A stretch of DNA of 64,000 nucleotides from Clostridiales bacterium. GTDB taxonomy: Bacteria > Bacillota > Clostridia > Lachnospirales > Lachnospiraceae. The stretch is taken from the NCBI GenBank assembly GCA_021203365.1, contig JAJQBI010000058.1, forward strand, positions 1-64,000, read 5' to 3'. Below are positions 43,943 through 53,300 of the stretch, in pieces (the stretch's first letter is position 1; every line of letters begins with the position of its first letter). The position numbers and the translations under genes are program-made. The notes under the pieces were generated by a model, which saw only the letters and a program-made list of their open reading frames with translations, was not told where the DNA came from and did not search any database.

Positions 43943-46345
43943 ATGAATGAAAGAGTAAAAAAAATGAAAGACAGCCTGCGGGTCAGTAAATACCCGCTGT
44001 GTATTGAGCTGTTCCGACTGGCGAATGAATCTCTGGACATGACCGGAGGTGAGCCTATGGTTACCCGCCGTGCCAAGCTGCACGAGCATATTCTGGACAA
44101 TATTACGATTTTTATTGAGGAAGACGATCTTCTTTGCGGCTCCGGCGCCAGTAAGCCATTTGGTATGGAGATGCAGTATGAGTATGGTGTGTGGACAAAG
44201 GATGAGGTAGAGTCTTTAAAAAGTGAAATTTATACGATTGATCCGAAAGATGAGGAAGAGTTATATCAGCTGAACGACCGGTTTGCGAATAATGCTTTAA
44301 ACAGCAACCTGGTGGACGCTCTGTCCAAATCACTTGGGATGAATGACAGAATGTGGCCTTTTATGAAATCAGGAGTTATTCTTCCGCCCTGGAAAGACAG
44401 AAAAGGTGGCTCCGGCGGTGGTTTTGCTATGTCCGGCTATGGACTGGGACCTGGATTTTTCCTGGTGTGCGTGGATTATGAGCGGATTTTAAAGGAAGGC
44501 GCAAAATCTGTAATCGCAGAGGCAGAAGAATGCCTGAAAAATCTGCGGTACACAGCCAGCGACAGTATTGACAAGCAAAATTACTGGGAGGCCGTCATTC
44601 GTGTATTTAAAGCATGGGTTCGCTTTGCGGGACGGTATGCGGACCTGGCGGAGCAGATGGCTGGTGAGGAGAAGAATGAGAAGAGGAAGAAGGAGCTTCT
44701 GGAAATGGCCAGAATCTGCCGTAAAGTACCCAATGAGCCGGCGGAAACTTTCCCGGAGGCCATGCAGGCCTTCTGGTTTACTTTTCTTCTGGCGTGTCCC
44801 TCCCCGACTACCACAGCAGGAAGATTTGACCAGTATATGTATCCTTATTACCGCCATGACATTGACGCCGGTTTAATGACCGACGAGGATATTCTGGAAT
44901 ATCTGGAAATTATGCGGTGTAAGGTGATGAAAATCAATCGGGTATCCGGCAAGGCCAATCGGGCGAAGAATTCCGGTATGGCAAAATGGTACAACTGGAC
45001 CATAGGCGGCGTGGATGAACAGGGAAATGATGTTACCAATGAGCTGTCCTATCTGCTTCTGGAGTCCGCAAGGGACACCCAGCTGCCTCATTTTACCGTA
45101 ACGGTCCGTGTTCATGAAAAGACGCCGGAAAAACTGATGTTAAAGGCTATTGAGGTCGTAAAAACCGGCCTTGGAATGCCCGCGTTTCTGAGTGATAAGA
45201 GTTACATTAATTTCTTTGTAGACGGCGGCATGGAAGTGGAAGAAGCCAGAGACTATTGTGCCACTGGCTGTGTAGACGGAAATATTCCTGCAAAAACACG
45301 AAGCCAGGTAGTAACGTTCTTTATCATCGCCCAGGCATTTGATGTATTTATGCATAATGGATTCTGCCGTTATACAGGCGAGAATGTGGGCATTAAAACC
45401 GGCGATGTAACGAAAATGAAAACATTTGAGGAGTTTAAGGACGCGTTCTACGTACAGTTTGATTATCTTATGCACATGGCCGCAGAGCGGAACAATGTGG
45501 AGCTGATCGCAGAACGGGATCTGTTTCCCGATCCCTTCCGTTCTGCTTTAATGAAAGGCGGTGTGGCCAGCGGCAAGGATCTGCTGGATCGCCATTTTGA
45601 TTTTGAAAACGGAAGCCTGCTTGGAGCTGTGGGCGGTGTGAACACAGGGGATTCTCTGGCGGCAATTAAGCTTCTGGTATTTGATCAGAAGAAATATACG
45701 ATGGAGGAGCTGCTGACGGCATTGGATGCTGACTGGGAAGGGTATGAGGAAATGCGGGCAGATTTTATCGCTGCACCGAAATATGGAAATAATGATGATC
45801 TTCCGGATCAGCTGGTGGCTGAGGTATATCAGTTCTTTGCAGATACCTGCTATAAGATGGATACCGCTTACGGCGGAAAAGTAACGCCGAATGCCATCTC
45901 TATTTCGGCTCATCAGCCGGGCGGAGCCTGCACCGGCGCGACTCCGGATGGACGAAAAGGCGGAGATATTCTGGCAGACGCCTCCCTGTCTCCGGATCAT
46001 GGCAAAGACGTAAATGGCCCGCTGGCAGTGCTGGAAAGTGCTATGAAAGTAAACCAGGATCCTTATCAGGGAACCCTGTTAAACATGAAATTCCATCCGT
46101 CTGCATTAAAGACAGAGGAAGACTGTAAGAAACTTGGTTCTATGATTAAGACCTATCTGACAAACGGTGGCAAGCACATTCAGTTTAATGTGGTGAACAG
46201 AGAAGAAATGGTAGATGCAAAGGTGAATCCTGAATCTCATCCGGATCTGGTCGTTCGCGTAGCAGGCTACAGTGCGTACTTCACCCGCTTAAGCACAGGA
46301 ATTCAGGATGAAGTAATTAACAGGACGTCATTTGAGCAGGTTTGA
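43943..46345 (+). CDS. Glycyl radical enzyme, paralogue C
   Basis: 800 residues; ATG 43943 after GAAAGGAGATG. Active-site loop CATGCVDGNIPAKTR with Cys443 and Asp445; glycyl loop LVVRVAGYSAYF with Gly775. Same subfamily as A and B with the shared GLGMPAFLSDKSYIN stretch. The residue between Cys and Asp is Val here and Leu in A and B, and the flanking KTR differs from KSR, hinting at altered substrate. It is followed 71 nt later by URO-D 2, giving a second GRE/URO-D pair in the island. No copy of the 40-bp motif is seen upstream, but a TCGGCACATTTTCCCATGTGA symmetry at about 43808-43828 is a possible operator. Confidence 0.92.
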   Translation: MNERVKKMKDSLRVSKYPLCIELFRLANESLDMTGGEPMVTRRAKLHEHILDNITIFIEEDDLLCGSGASKPFGMEMQYEYGVWTKDEVESLKSEIYTIDPKDEEELYQLNDRFANNALNSNLVDALSKSLGMNDRMWPFMKSGVILPPWKDRKGGSGGGFAMSGYGLGPGFFLVCVDYERILKEGAKSVIAEAEECLKNLRYTASDSIDKQNYWEAVIRVFKAWVRFAGRYADLAEQMAGEEKNEKRKKELLEMARICRKVPNEPAETFPEAMQAFWFTFLLACPSPTTTAGRFDQYMYPYYRHDIDAGLMTDEDILEYLEIMRCKVMKINRVSGKANRAKNSGMAKWYNWTIGGVDEQGNDVTNELSYLLLESARDTQLPHFTVTVRVHEKTPEKLMLKAIEVVKTGLGMPAFLSDKSYINFFVDGGMEVEEARDYCATGCVDGNIPAKTRSQVVTFFIIAQAFDVFMHNGFCRYTGENVGIKTGDVTKMKTFEEFKDAFYVQFDYLMHMAAERNNVELIAERDLFPDPFRSALMKGGVASGKDLLDRHFDFENGSLLGAVGGVNTGDSLAAIKLLVFDQKKYTMEELLTALDADWEGYEEMRADFIAAPKYGNNDDLPDQLVAEVYQFFADTCYKMDTAYGGKVTPNAISISAHQPGGACTGATPDGRKGGDILADASLSPDHGKDVNGPLAVLESAMKVNQDPYQGTLLNMKFHPSALKTEEDCKKLGSMIKTYLTNGGKHIQFNVVNREEMVDAKVNPESHPDLVVRVAGYSAYFTRLSTGIQDEVINRTSFEQV

Positions 46346-46416
46346 TCGAACCAGGAGAATCTGGAATGAACTTTTTAAAGAACTGATGATAAATGAAAAG
46401 GAGATGACTGGCAGTT

Positions 46417-47490
46417 ATGAAGTTTCAGGAAGACGAAATGAAAGTAATAGGGGAGTATTCTCCGGAACTGATGGTGGCAAAAACGATACCAAGATACAAT
46501 ACGCCTCTCACTGCAAAAGAGAATTATTACCGCATGTTTGATCCGGAGAAGCCCTGCGAATGGATTCCCGCCCATTGTGACTGTATTAACTTTAATCCCA
46601 TGATCATACCTGACTGCAAGGCCAGAGGAATGGTAAACGAAGTAAATATGCTGGAAAAAGGCCAGGAGGGCGGCAAGGATATGTTTGGCCTGGACTGGGT
46701 GTATGAGGAAAATGTAGGCGGCTCTATGGTAAAAGCGGGCCAGTATCTGTTTGATGATGCAAACGACTGGAAAGAAAAGGTCGTGTTCCCGGATCTGGAA
46801 CAGTGGGATTGGCAGGGATGTGCTGACCGGAACAGAGGCATTTATTTTGATACAGATCGGGTAACGGAATATGTGCAGTTTACCGGAATGTTTGAGCGCC
46901 TGATCTCCTTCATGACCATGGAGAATGCTTTAATTGCTCTGATGGATGAAGATCAGCAGGATGCGGTAAAAGATTTATTCAGCCATCTGTGTGATTTTTA
47001 CGATGACCTGATTGATCATCTCCATCGTTATTTTCATATTGATATGTTCCAGTTCCATGATGACTGGGGTTCCCAGAGAGGGCCACTGATCAATCCGGAT
47101 ACGATCAGAGAAATGATTGCTCCCTACTTAAAAAGAATCGTAGACAGCTGCCATAAGCGGAATATTATTTTTGATTTCCATTGCTGCGGCAAAAATGAAG
47201 CACTGGTACCGATCATGATCGAATGTGGAATGGATCAATGGGGCGGACAGGCGATTAATGATTTTGATTATATCTATAACAATTATGGCGATCAGATCGT
47301 AATTGGCATTACCCCTTATGACTGCCGCACAGAACGGGATCCGGAGAAAGCCTCGCAGCTGGCGCAGAAATTTGTAGATGATTACTGCCCGGGATTCCAG
47401 AAAAAGCCTTTCTTTGCTGTTATGAGAAGAGCTATCCCCGAATACAGGGAAGCTTTGTATAGAGACAGCAGAATTGCATTGGGAAAATAG
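46417..47490 (+). CDS. URO-D/MtaA-superfamily protein 2
   Basis: 357 residues; ATG 46417, with AAAAGGAG 14 nt upstream. Homologous to URO-D 1 over the whole length: IDMFQFHDDWGSQRGPLINP then TIREMIAPYLKRIVDSCHKR and FDFHCCGKNEALVPIMIECG, with the HxCG motif as H-C-C-G. The C-terminus is shorter and differs (FFAVMRRAIPEYREALYRDS). It is last in the PucR2 - GRE C - URO-D 2 run and is followed by a strong terminator. Same functional inference and the same uncertainty as copy 1. Confidence 0.82.
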   Translation: MKFQEDEMKVIGEYSPELMVAKTIPRYNTPLTAKENYYRMFDPEKPCEWIPAHCDCINFNPMIIPDCKARGMVNEVNMLEKGQEGGKDMFGLDWVYEENVGGSMVKAGQYLFDDANDWKEKVVFPDLEQWDWQGCADRNRGIYFDTDRVTEYVQFTGMFERLISFMTMENALIALMDEDQQDAVKDLFSHLCDFYDDLIDHLHRYFHIDMFQFHDDWGSQRGPLINPDTIREMIAPYLKRIVDSCHKRNIIFDFHCCGKNEALVPIMIECGMDQWGGQAINDFDYIYNNYGDQIVIGITPYDCRTERDPEKASQLAQKFVDDYCPGFQKKPFFAVMRRAIPEYREALYRDSRIALGK

Positions 47491-47517
47491 GAAGAAGATA
47501 AAGACTTTTTACACCAA

Positions 47518-47568
47518 AGAAAAAGCTTTTTCACCCCTGTAAATAAATGGGGGTGAAAAAGCTTTTTT
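47518..47568. terminator. Strong terminator at the end of the GRE island
   Basis: AAAAGCTTTTTCACCCC (47521-47537) pairs with GGGGTGAAAAAGCTTTT (about 47549-47566) around an AT-rich loop, with T-runs on both sides. A stem of about 17 bp makes it effective in either direction. Confidence 0.88.
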
Positions 47569-47711
47569 CCTGTGTTACAGTAAAAATATCCCCCTGCTGT
47601 GCAGGGGAGAGAAAATCTTCAGATGCAGGAGAGAAGAAAGTGGTATTTCCGACCTGTGCGATAAGAAAAACAGGCGGAAAGGCCGGGTTGTTTCAATAAT
47701 ATTATACTGCA

Positions 47712-49367
47712 TTATTCTCCGGCGATTTGTTCCAGAATCTGCCGGATGTTTTTCTTTCCGAAGCTCACCTTTGTATCGTTGAGGATCATACAGGGAACGC
47801 TCATCACCTGGTATTTGTCCTTCAGCTCCGAAAAGTGATTCAGATCATAGACTTCCGCGGACGCCCGGGGATTCAGGGCGGCAATGTGCTGGGCGGCGGT
47901 GACCAGCTCCGGACACAGGGTGCAGGAGAGGGAAACCAGAATTTTTATTTTTACCGGAGAGGAAATTTCCATGATGCGTTTTCGGGTTTCCGCATCCAGA
48001 GACTGGCCGGGACCGGAGGCATTGTAAAGGCCCAGAACAAAGGCTGTGAATTCATGTCCGCCGGGCACTCCGTGAAAGGCCAGGCCGGTGTCGGTTCCGT
48101 CTGCACGGGAGATTCTCACACAGGGCCGTTCACTCTCCTCTTTTGCCGCGAAGGTCTTCACAGTAAGCCGGTCTGTCCGGGCGGCGAGAGCTTCCATATA
48201 TTTCACAAGCTCCGCGGAAACCGGCCGGGTGTCCGGATACAGCTGAAGAATCAGGGGACTCTCCATTTTTTCAAATACGGTATTTAGCTGGGACTGTATT
48301 TCCGGGGAAAACAGGTCGTCTTCTTCGGTCTTTTTTTCATTGTTTTCCAGCGGGATGGTACTTCCGGAAGGCTTTTGGGAAGAAAGAACCGAAGCTGGCC
48401 GAAGGCCGGTTTTTCTCTGCATTTTGGCCGCGTAACGCTCCAGCTCGGTGGCGGCCAGAGCGCCGTCGCCCACCGCGGTCACGACCTGGCGCAGGGGTTT
48501 GACGCAGATATCCCCGGCGGCGTACACCCCTTCTATACTGGTCTGCTGACTTCGGTCCGTGATCACATAGCCCTGATCATTCAGTGAGATCAGTCCCTTT
48601 GCCAGATGGGTGGCTGGCTCGTATCCGGCGAATACAAATACCCCCAGGCGGCCGCCGTCCGATGCCTGGAATTCTGTGATTTCTCCGGTGAGGGAATTTT
48701 TACAGCGCAGCTTTTTTACAGCCTGGTCTCCCTCCACGGAAAGGATTTCAGTGTGAGTCAGAACCGTGATTTTTTCATTGCGAAAAACGGGCTCGGCCAC
48801 AGATTTTGCGCAGGTGAAGTCCTCTTCCCGGACCAGAATAGTCACATGGCTGGCATAGCGGGTAAGAAAAATACTTTCCTCCGCCGCGGCAAAGCCTCCG
48901 CCCACCACAAAGACCTCCCGGCCGGCAAAAAACTCTCCGTCACAGGTGGCGCAGTAAGCTACACCCCGGCCTCGGAAGGCTTCCTCTCCCTGAAAACCGA
49001 TTTTGCGGGGATGGGCTCCGGCGGCCAGCAGGATTCCGAAGCAGCACAGAGGTCCCCGGCTGGTCTGCACGGTTTTGATATCTCCTTCTGTTTCCAGATT
49101 TTCGGCCCTGGCCAGAAGGAATTCCGCGCCGAAGCGCTCTGCCTGTTTTCGCATGGTGTCGGTGAGTTCCCGGCCGCTGGTCCGGGCGATGCCGGGGTAA
49201 TTGACTACCTCTGCGGTGATGGTGACCTGGCCGCCGAAGTTCTCGGCCTCCACAACGATTACGCGGTACCGGGCCCTTGCCAGATACAGGGCGGCGGTCA
49301 GTCCCGCAGGACCTCCTCCGATGATCACGGCGTCGTATAAATTCTCGTTTTCTTTTTTTCGCTCCAT
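47712..49367 (-). CDS. Thioredoxin-reductase-like flavoprotein with C-terminal thioredoxin folds
   Basis: 551 residues. The N-terminal two-thirds (about 10-310) is a thioredoxin reductase: FAD site VIIGGGPAGLTAALYLARAR, redox-active CATCDG, NADPH loop VFVVGGGFAAAEES, and GVYAAGDICVKPLRQVVTA. After a Ser/Glu-rich linker the C-terminal part (about 340-551) holds two thioredoxin-like folds, the second with SCTLCPE (C-x2-C) and a cis-Pro segment MSVPCMIL. This is the AhpF domain set with the order reversed (thioredoxin folds last). It is 1 nt from the peroxiredoxin stop region and on the same strand, so it most likely reduces that peroxiredoxin with NAD(P)H. Confidence 0.9.
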   Translation of the reverse strand: MERKKENENLYDAVIIGGGPAGLTAALYLARARYRVIVVEAENFGGQVTITAEVVNYPGIARTSGRELTDTMRKQAERFGAEFLLARAENLETEGDIKTVQTSRGPLCCFGILLAAGAHPRKIGFQGEEAFRGRGVAYCATCDGEFFAGREVFVVGGGFAAAEESIFLTRYASHVTILVREEDFTCAKSVAEPVFRNEKITVLTHTEILSVEGDQAVKKLRCKNSLTGEITEFQASDGGRLGVFVFAGYEPATHLAKGLISLNDQGYVITDRSQQTSIEGVYAAGDICVKPLRQVVTAVGDGALAATELERYAAKMQRKTGLRPASVLSSQKPSGSTIPLENNEKKTEEDDLFSPEIQSQLNTVFEKMESPLILQLYPDTRPVSAELVKYMEALAARTDRLTVKTFAAKEESERPCVRISRADGTDTGLAFHGVPGGHEFTAFVLGLYNASGPGQSLDAETRKRIMEISSPVKIKILVSLSCTLCPELVTAAQHIAALNPRASAEVYDLNHFSELKDKYQVMSVPCMILNDTKVSFGKKNIRQILEQIAGE

Positions 49368-49368
49368 G

Positions 49369-49932
49369 TCAAAGCCGTCCTACAAGATCCAGGCTGGGCT
49401 TCAGGGTTTCAGCTCCGGGCTGCCATCTGGCCGGACATACCTCATCGCCATGGGCGGCGACAAACTGGCTGGCCTGCACCCGGCGAAACAGTTCATCCGC
49501 ATTGCGGCCCACGTTTCCGGCGGTTACTTCATAAGCGACAATTTTTCCCTCGGGATTGACAATAAAGCTGCCCCGCTCAGCGACGCCCTCCGCTTTGATA
49601 TAGACCTTAAAATCCTCTGTCAGGACGTGGGTGGGATCCGCCAGCATGGGGTACCGGATTTTCCGGATTCGCTCCGAGGCGTCGTGCCAGGCTTTGTGCA
49701 CATAGTGAGTGTCACAGGATACGGAATAAATTTCGCAGCCCGCGGCCTTAAATTCCTCGTATTTGTCTGCCAGGTCTTCCAGCTCTGTGGGGCATATAAA
49801 GGTGAAGTCCGCCGGGTAAAAGAAAAATACGCTCCATTTTCCCAGAATATCTGCCTTTGTCATGGTTTGAAATTCGTGGTTCACATAGGCCTGTACGGAA
49901 AAATCATGAATTTCCCTGTTGATCATTGACAT
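49369..49932 (-). CDS. ahpC: Peroxiredoxin (AhpC type)
   Basis: 187 residues from ATG 49932, which follows AAGGAGGATACATT; the longer upstream frame lacks homology. Typical 2-Cys peroxiredoxin: peroxidatic cysteine in FYPADFTFICPTELEDLADK (Cys about 47) and resolving cysteine in HGDEVCPARW (about 166). It reduces H2O2 and organic hydroperoxides and is recycled by an AhpF-like partner, here the adjacent flavoprotein whose gene begins just downstream. The pair is an oxygen-stress defence of an anaerobe. Confidence 0.95.
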   Translation of the reverse strand: MSMINREIHDFSVQAYVNHEFQTMTKADILGKWSVFFFYPADFTFICPTELEDLADKYEEFKAAGCEIYSVSCDTHYVHKAWHDASERIRKIRYPMLADPTHVLTEDFKVYIKAEGVAERGSFIVNPEGKIVAYEVTAGNVGRNADELFRRVQASQFVAAHGDEVCPARWQPGAETLKPSLDLVGRL

Positions 49933-50204
49933 AATGTATCCTCCTTGTTCAGATAATGGCCGCCTGTGTGGAAAATTCTGCGGCAGTGCGCGGGAATTTC
50001 CACACAGACAAATGGGTTGTTCCGGATTAGTATTTGTATCTGGATGAAATATAATCCGACAGGCGGCCAATTTTTTTCTGGAATAAAAATCCAGGGCGTG
50101 TTATACTGTGTTACAGAATTCAGTCAATGAAAACCGAGGAAGTGGATATCTGCAAGGGGGCCTGTGAAACAGGGCTCTTTCTTTGTGTAAGGAGAGGTGA
50201 TTCC

Positions 50205-50327
50205 ATGAATACATTTGAGATCTTAGGCCCGGTGATGGTGGGACCGTCCAGCGGCCTTGCCGCCAGCCCCGCCGGGAAGGAAATCTCCCGGCGGATGCGG
50301 CAGACGCAGCTTCCGGGCTGCGATTGA
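50205..50327 (+). pseudogene. N-terminal remnant resembling L-serine dehydratase beta subunit
   Basis: A 40-codon frame starts at ATG 50205 after AAGGAG. Its first 16 residues, MNTFEILGPVMVGPSS, match the start of SdaAB, where the family continues SHTAGAVRIG. Here it diverges to GLAASPAGKEISRRMRQ and stops. No further SdaAB sequence follows, so it is a deleted gene end or a chance translated leader. Confidence 0.5.
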
Positions 50328-50386
50328 ATATCCCCTTTATGATTCAGTGTCTGTACGGGATTATTTGTGAAAGTTCATTTTAAGTT

Positions 50387-53300
50387 TCAGCTGAGAACTA
50401 TGTTTTCGTAGGCGGTCAGCCATGCATCGCCCACCATACCGTAATCTGCGGCTTCATAATTTGCATAAACACTCTGAACCATCTCCAAATCGGAATATCC
50501 CGTAATCAGAATACGGTTTAGCAAGGTGCTGGTAACTCTCACGCAGATTGTATTTTCGCCGGGTTGTACATAATCGGAGAGGTCTGCCTCAATGCGGTCC
50601 ATATTTACCGGTACCTGAACATCATTTACAAAAACAGCCACGGTTCCGCCGCAGATACTTTCCGCGTTGAACAGAAGTCCATAGTGATCATCCCAGTCCT
50701 CCGGAAGTGTGAATGTGGTTGTATAGGTTCCCACACCGGAGACCTCGCTTCCAATGCTTTCAATGTCCTTCCAGGGGATGAGTTCATCCAGAATGCCCGC
50801 TGATAATTCCACATGCTCTGTCAATACGGTTGCCTCTTTGATTTCTTCACCATTGACCGCTGTTTCTGAGCGTATATCTGTTTCGCCGGGCTCATACGAG
50901 TCGACAACCAGGTCCCACTGTCCAAGGGAAATCTCGCCGGGTACGGTTCCTGTCACAGAGATTTCGGTGCCGTCGCTGAGCGTAATCGCCGCGGCCGATC
51001 CATTTTCAACCGCTGCGTAAATACTTCCGTTTTCACTATAGGTTTTTATTGTATTTTCGGCATCTGTGACACTTATTTCCTCTGAATCAGACTGCCTGAG
51101 AATCAATATCATGGTTTCACCGGGCGCCAGATCAACATTTAAAACAGTGCGGCCATCCTCCACGCTGTAGGCTGCGCTTTTGGTGACCTCGCCGCTCCAG
51201 GTATCCAGCACATAAGGCTCATATTCCCCTTCCAGGGAAATCTGACCGGAGTAGTTTTCTTCGTCCTCATACATATAATTGTAAAGGTACAGATAAGTGA
51301 CGTCATCAGACTTTCTCATGGCGGAGAGAAGATTTGTATTTTCTTCCACATACTGGGCCCGTGGATAAACGCCCATTTCCTGCAAAGCCTCCATGGCATC
51401 CGCTTCACTGTCCACAGTCTGGACGTTTTCCAGCTCTTTCATTTCCGCTACAACAGCGGCAAGGGCCTCATCCAGTCCATCGTTGCTTCCGGTGGTGCTG
51501 CCTGCGGCAGCATTTACTTTTTCTGTGCCGGAGTTGTTTATGGTTTCGGTGGTGTTATTGACAAAAAGAATCGGCATTCCATCCTGGGCCCATTCAAGCA
51601 TGCGCACAGCAGCGTCATAGGGAAGCTCCTCTTCCATGACAATCAGCGCTTTATATGCCACGCCATCCGCATTTAGAAGCCCGTTTTCCGCGGTAACCGT
51701 TTCGTCCTCAAGAAGGTATGGGGAGAAATAGTCGTATGTGTAGCCATTGTTCTGAAGTTCCATATCCTGCCAGTAATAGGCGGTGTTGGTATGGAGTGCG
51801 TTATTATAGATGTCACTGGCCAGGTCCGCGTTTCCGTTATTAAATCCGTAGTCTGTCCGCAGGATGGCGATGTCCATCTGAGATACGCCCTGTTCAAGCG
51901 CTTCCTGGATACGGCTGAGATGAAGGTTCAGCTCGCTGTAATCAACAGAGGCAGGCTGCCGTTCACTGAAACGGTCTGAAAACATATCGTCCATGCCCTC
52001 ATAGCCTGGCCATTCCACTCCTTCTTCAGGGCCATAGGCAGATGAATATCCGTGTACAATGACCTTCTGGATGCCGGCTGCGTACTGGGTATAGAATATC
52101 TGGCGGTAGTAATTATTATCCGACTTGTAATTCAGGAATTTAGAAGCGCCGGTTTCGCTGGAATAACGGATGTTGTAAAGATGCGCCGCGCCGCTTAAAC
52201 CGCGGTAGCTGTCCAGTTCCGCGCCGAACTCGAAGCTTTCCGTTTCCACGTAATCCAAAGCTTCAACTGCCTCGGAGATTTCAAAATTCCGTCCGTAGGA
52301 AGGCTCTGCCCGGAGATACATATTTTTTTCATGCAGCCAGTCGGCCAGGACTTCCAGACAATTTTCGGTATAAAGCTCTGTCAGTGTCTGATAATAATCG
52401 CTGCGCAGATTATCCGCGAATTCCTGGTCTTCCTCACTGGAAGGTTCATAGGTATAAGCAAAGTCGTTTCCCCATGTACCGTTATGGTAAGTGATTCCGG
52501 ACCATCCGCCAAGATCCTCAGCGTATACAATCAGATATGGGAGAAGACTGCTCATATCGTAGCCGCGCCGTGTCTCAAACTGTTCCAGCATATCGCTGCA
52601 CCAGAGATTTCCGGTGGTGTTTTCACCCTGAGGATTCAGTTCAAGAGAATCCATGTACAGGTCACATTCTTCCATCTGATCAATCAGCGCCTGCACGTCC
52701 TCTGTCAGTACATTTTCATCCCAGTAGCTGATCAGCGCTTCGGCGCCATCTGCAGAGAGATAATTAATTGTATAGCTGTCTCCAACAGAGGGTTCGTAGG
52801 ATTCGCTGGTGCCATACTGATAAAAGGCAAACAAATCGTAGTCGCCACTGTCTTCCGCTGTGAAATCAATGGTATATGTTCCATCTGTCTCTGTCACGTA
52901 CTCGGTTACATCCTTCATGGAAGACATTTCCAGCTTTACTGTGCTGTCCTCACGGCTGGTAACCCTGGCTGCGACTACGCCAACCAGTGTCTGTTCTGTG
53001 GATGCGCCCGGCAGGATACATGTGGCAAGCTCACCCTGGTAGGATGTATTTCCGCCCTCTTCGGAGCCTTCCAGTGACAGAACTGTGTATCCAAGCTCCT
53101 GGGAAGCGGATTCCTCATCCGGAGTGATGGTAGTTACGTTGGCTGTTGCCCAGTGGGCGCCAGAGGTCATACTCACACTCATGCCAAGCTTCTGGCATTC
53201 TTCAATAATCAGTTGTGAATCATGAATCCATGCTTCGGATCCCCAGCCCCAGACGTCATTGTCCACACCGACGTCACTTTCATCCAGAGCTACAAATTCA

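Noticed and set aside
33581-46345. GREs as pyruvate formate-lyases
   Set aside because: The adjacent Cys-Cys pair of PFL is absent; the loop is G-C-[LV]-D, and the activase has two extra ferredoxin clusters, which PFL activase does not.
33581-46345. A bacterial microcompartment GRE locus
   Set aside because: No shell protein, aldehyde dehydrogenase or encapsulation-type N-terminal extension is seen anywhere in the window.
39922-47490. The two URO-D-fold genes as heme biosynthesis (HemE)
   Set aside because: They lack the N-terminal HemE signature, have the MtaA-like HxCG motif, and sit among GRE genes with no other heme genes.
52331-53077. A 248-aa plus-strand open frame
   Set aside because: Antisense to the signal-peptide-bearing rhamnosidase gene, with no ribosome binding site.
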